Below are positions 21,123-21,525 of a stretch of DNA of 21,525 bases, piece by piece. The stretch spans positions 1-21,525 of the forward strand of contig JAEDKI010000010.1 of assembly GCA_016295895.1 (NCBI GenBank). Direction: 5' to 3'. The notes beneath the pieces were generated by a model that saw only the letters and a program-made list of their open reading frames with translations, did no database searches and had not been told where the DNA came from. Position numbers and translations under genes: made by a program. Position 1 is the first letter of the stretch. Every line of letters begins with the position of its first letter. This DNA comes from Clostridiaceae bacterium (GTDB taxonomy: Bacteria > Bacillota > Clostridia > Oscillospirales > Acutalibacteraceae).

Positions 21123-21525
21123 TCATGCAAAGCATTCAACAATTTTCATATCTGCGCTTTCAACGGAATATTTGCCTGCTGCGTATTGTGGCATAAGAAA
21201 ATAATCGCCCTTTTTGATATCCTTTGAATAACCGTTGCCAACGATTTTGCCGCTGCCCTCGGTGACAACATAGACCGCCGCTCCCCTGTCAAGCGAAAAG
21301 CTTCCGCCGCTGAGAGTCGCCGTTCTGACCGAAAAGCTCGTTGTTACATTTTCATCTATAACGGCTTCGTATTTTAAGCCCTCGCCGCTTCTTATAAGCC
21401 TCGGTTCAAGCGGAGCGGGATATCTTTTGCCGATATCAAAGCATTGGAGAGCCTGTTCCCTCTCAAGACCAATATACATTTCGTTATCGGAAAGTTTATA
21501 ATCTCCGCACCAGCGTTCGGGCTGA
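21123..21525 (-). CDS. Class I mannose-6-phosphate isomerase-like protein, C-terminal part (cut by window edge)
   Basis: The frame is open from the right edge to a TGA at 21123-21125, about 133 residues. The methionine at 21479 is internal: the frame continues upstream of it as QPERWCGDYKLSDNE with no stop. The visible part has YIGLEREQALQCFDI, LIRSGEGLKYEAV and a closing cupin stretch with VYVVTEGSGKIVG and KKGDYFLMP, as in the C-terminal domain of phosphomannose isomerases (ManA), which interconvert mannose-6-phosphate and fructose-6-phosphate. The N-terminal zinc-binding part is outside the window, so another cupin sugar isomerase is possible. Confidence 0.7.
   Translation of the reverse strand, partial: QPERWCGDYKLSDNEMYIGLEREQALQCFDIGKRYPAPLEPRLIRSGEGLKYEAVIDENVTTSFSVRTATLSGGSFSLDRGAAVYVVTEGSGKIVGNGYSKDIKKGDYFLMPQYAAGKYSVESADMKIVECFA

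Noticed and set aside
1..21525. CRISPR arrays, tRNA or rRNA genes, insertion sequences, phage genes
   Set aside because: None seen on either strand by reading; the window is made of compact metabolic operons.

Overview
The window comes from a strictly anaerobic, monoderm fermenting bacterium, most likely a gut Clostridia member of the Ruminococcus/Oscillospiraceae kind. Evidence is a group B [FeFe] hydrogenase beside a PAS-bearing sensory [FeFe] hydrogenase, AdhE under Rex, rubredoxin/rubrerythrin oxygen defence, strong Gram-positive GGAGG ribosome sites, and sigma-A promoters. Placement is by gene content only. Every supported gene lies on the minus strand, so transcription runs from high to low coordinates. 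The ends cut two genes: thiF at the left, and a class I mannose-6-phosphate isomerase-like gene at the right. No gap exceeds 300 bases.

Right to left: the manA-like 3' end (21123-21525) and a LysR regulator (20168-21091). Next comes a rex leader rich in inverted repeats (20046-20167). It precedes a run of nine tightly spaced genes that looks like one transcript of about 10 kb, ending at a terminator near 9978-10014. In order of transcription these are rex, adhE, an APH-fold kinase, two tandem thioredoxin-like [2Fe-2S] ferredoxins, a sensory [FeFe] hydrogenase with PAS domain (HydS type), a SpoIIE/PP2C phosphatase with an unassigned C-terminal half, a group B [FeFe] hydrogenase, and a flavin reductase-rubredoxin-rubrerythrin fusion. 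Together they look like a redox/H2 balance module: Rex reads NADH/NAD+, AdhE disposes of NADH as ethanol, the hydrogenase disposes of reduced ferredoxin as H2, HydS plus PP2C could signal H2 or redox state, and the fusion protein removes O2 or peroxide.

A second transcription unit (promoter 9878-9906, terminator 7277-7302) encodes a cyclophilin-type lipoprotein, a SecB-like export chaperone and a ceramidase-fold protein that keeps the metal ligands but apparently lacks the serine nucleophile.

A third unit (promoter 7199-7227, with a terminator-like leader hairpin) encodes a D-amino acid aminotransferase, a DUF4392 D-glutamate cyclase-type protein, PxpB, PxpC, a DUF1445 D-glutamate cyclase-family protein, PxpA and alanine racemase. 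This looks like a D-alanine/D-glutamate/5-oxoproline recycling operon. The two halves of the animal mitochondrial D-glutamate cyclase appear here as separate genes. The window ends with a thiamine gene pair (thiS-thiF) behind a TPP riboswitch with its own promoter and terminator.

The observations most worth following are the HydS-PP2C-kinase-ferredoxin module in the Rex operon, the D-glutamate/5-oxoproline operon, the three-domain rubrerythrin fusion with an internal ribosome site, and the RNA/DNA structures in the rex and aminotransferase leaders.
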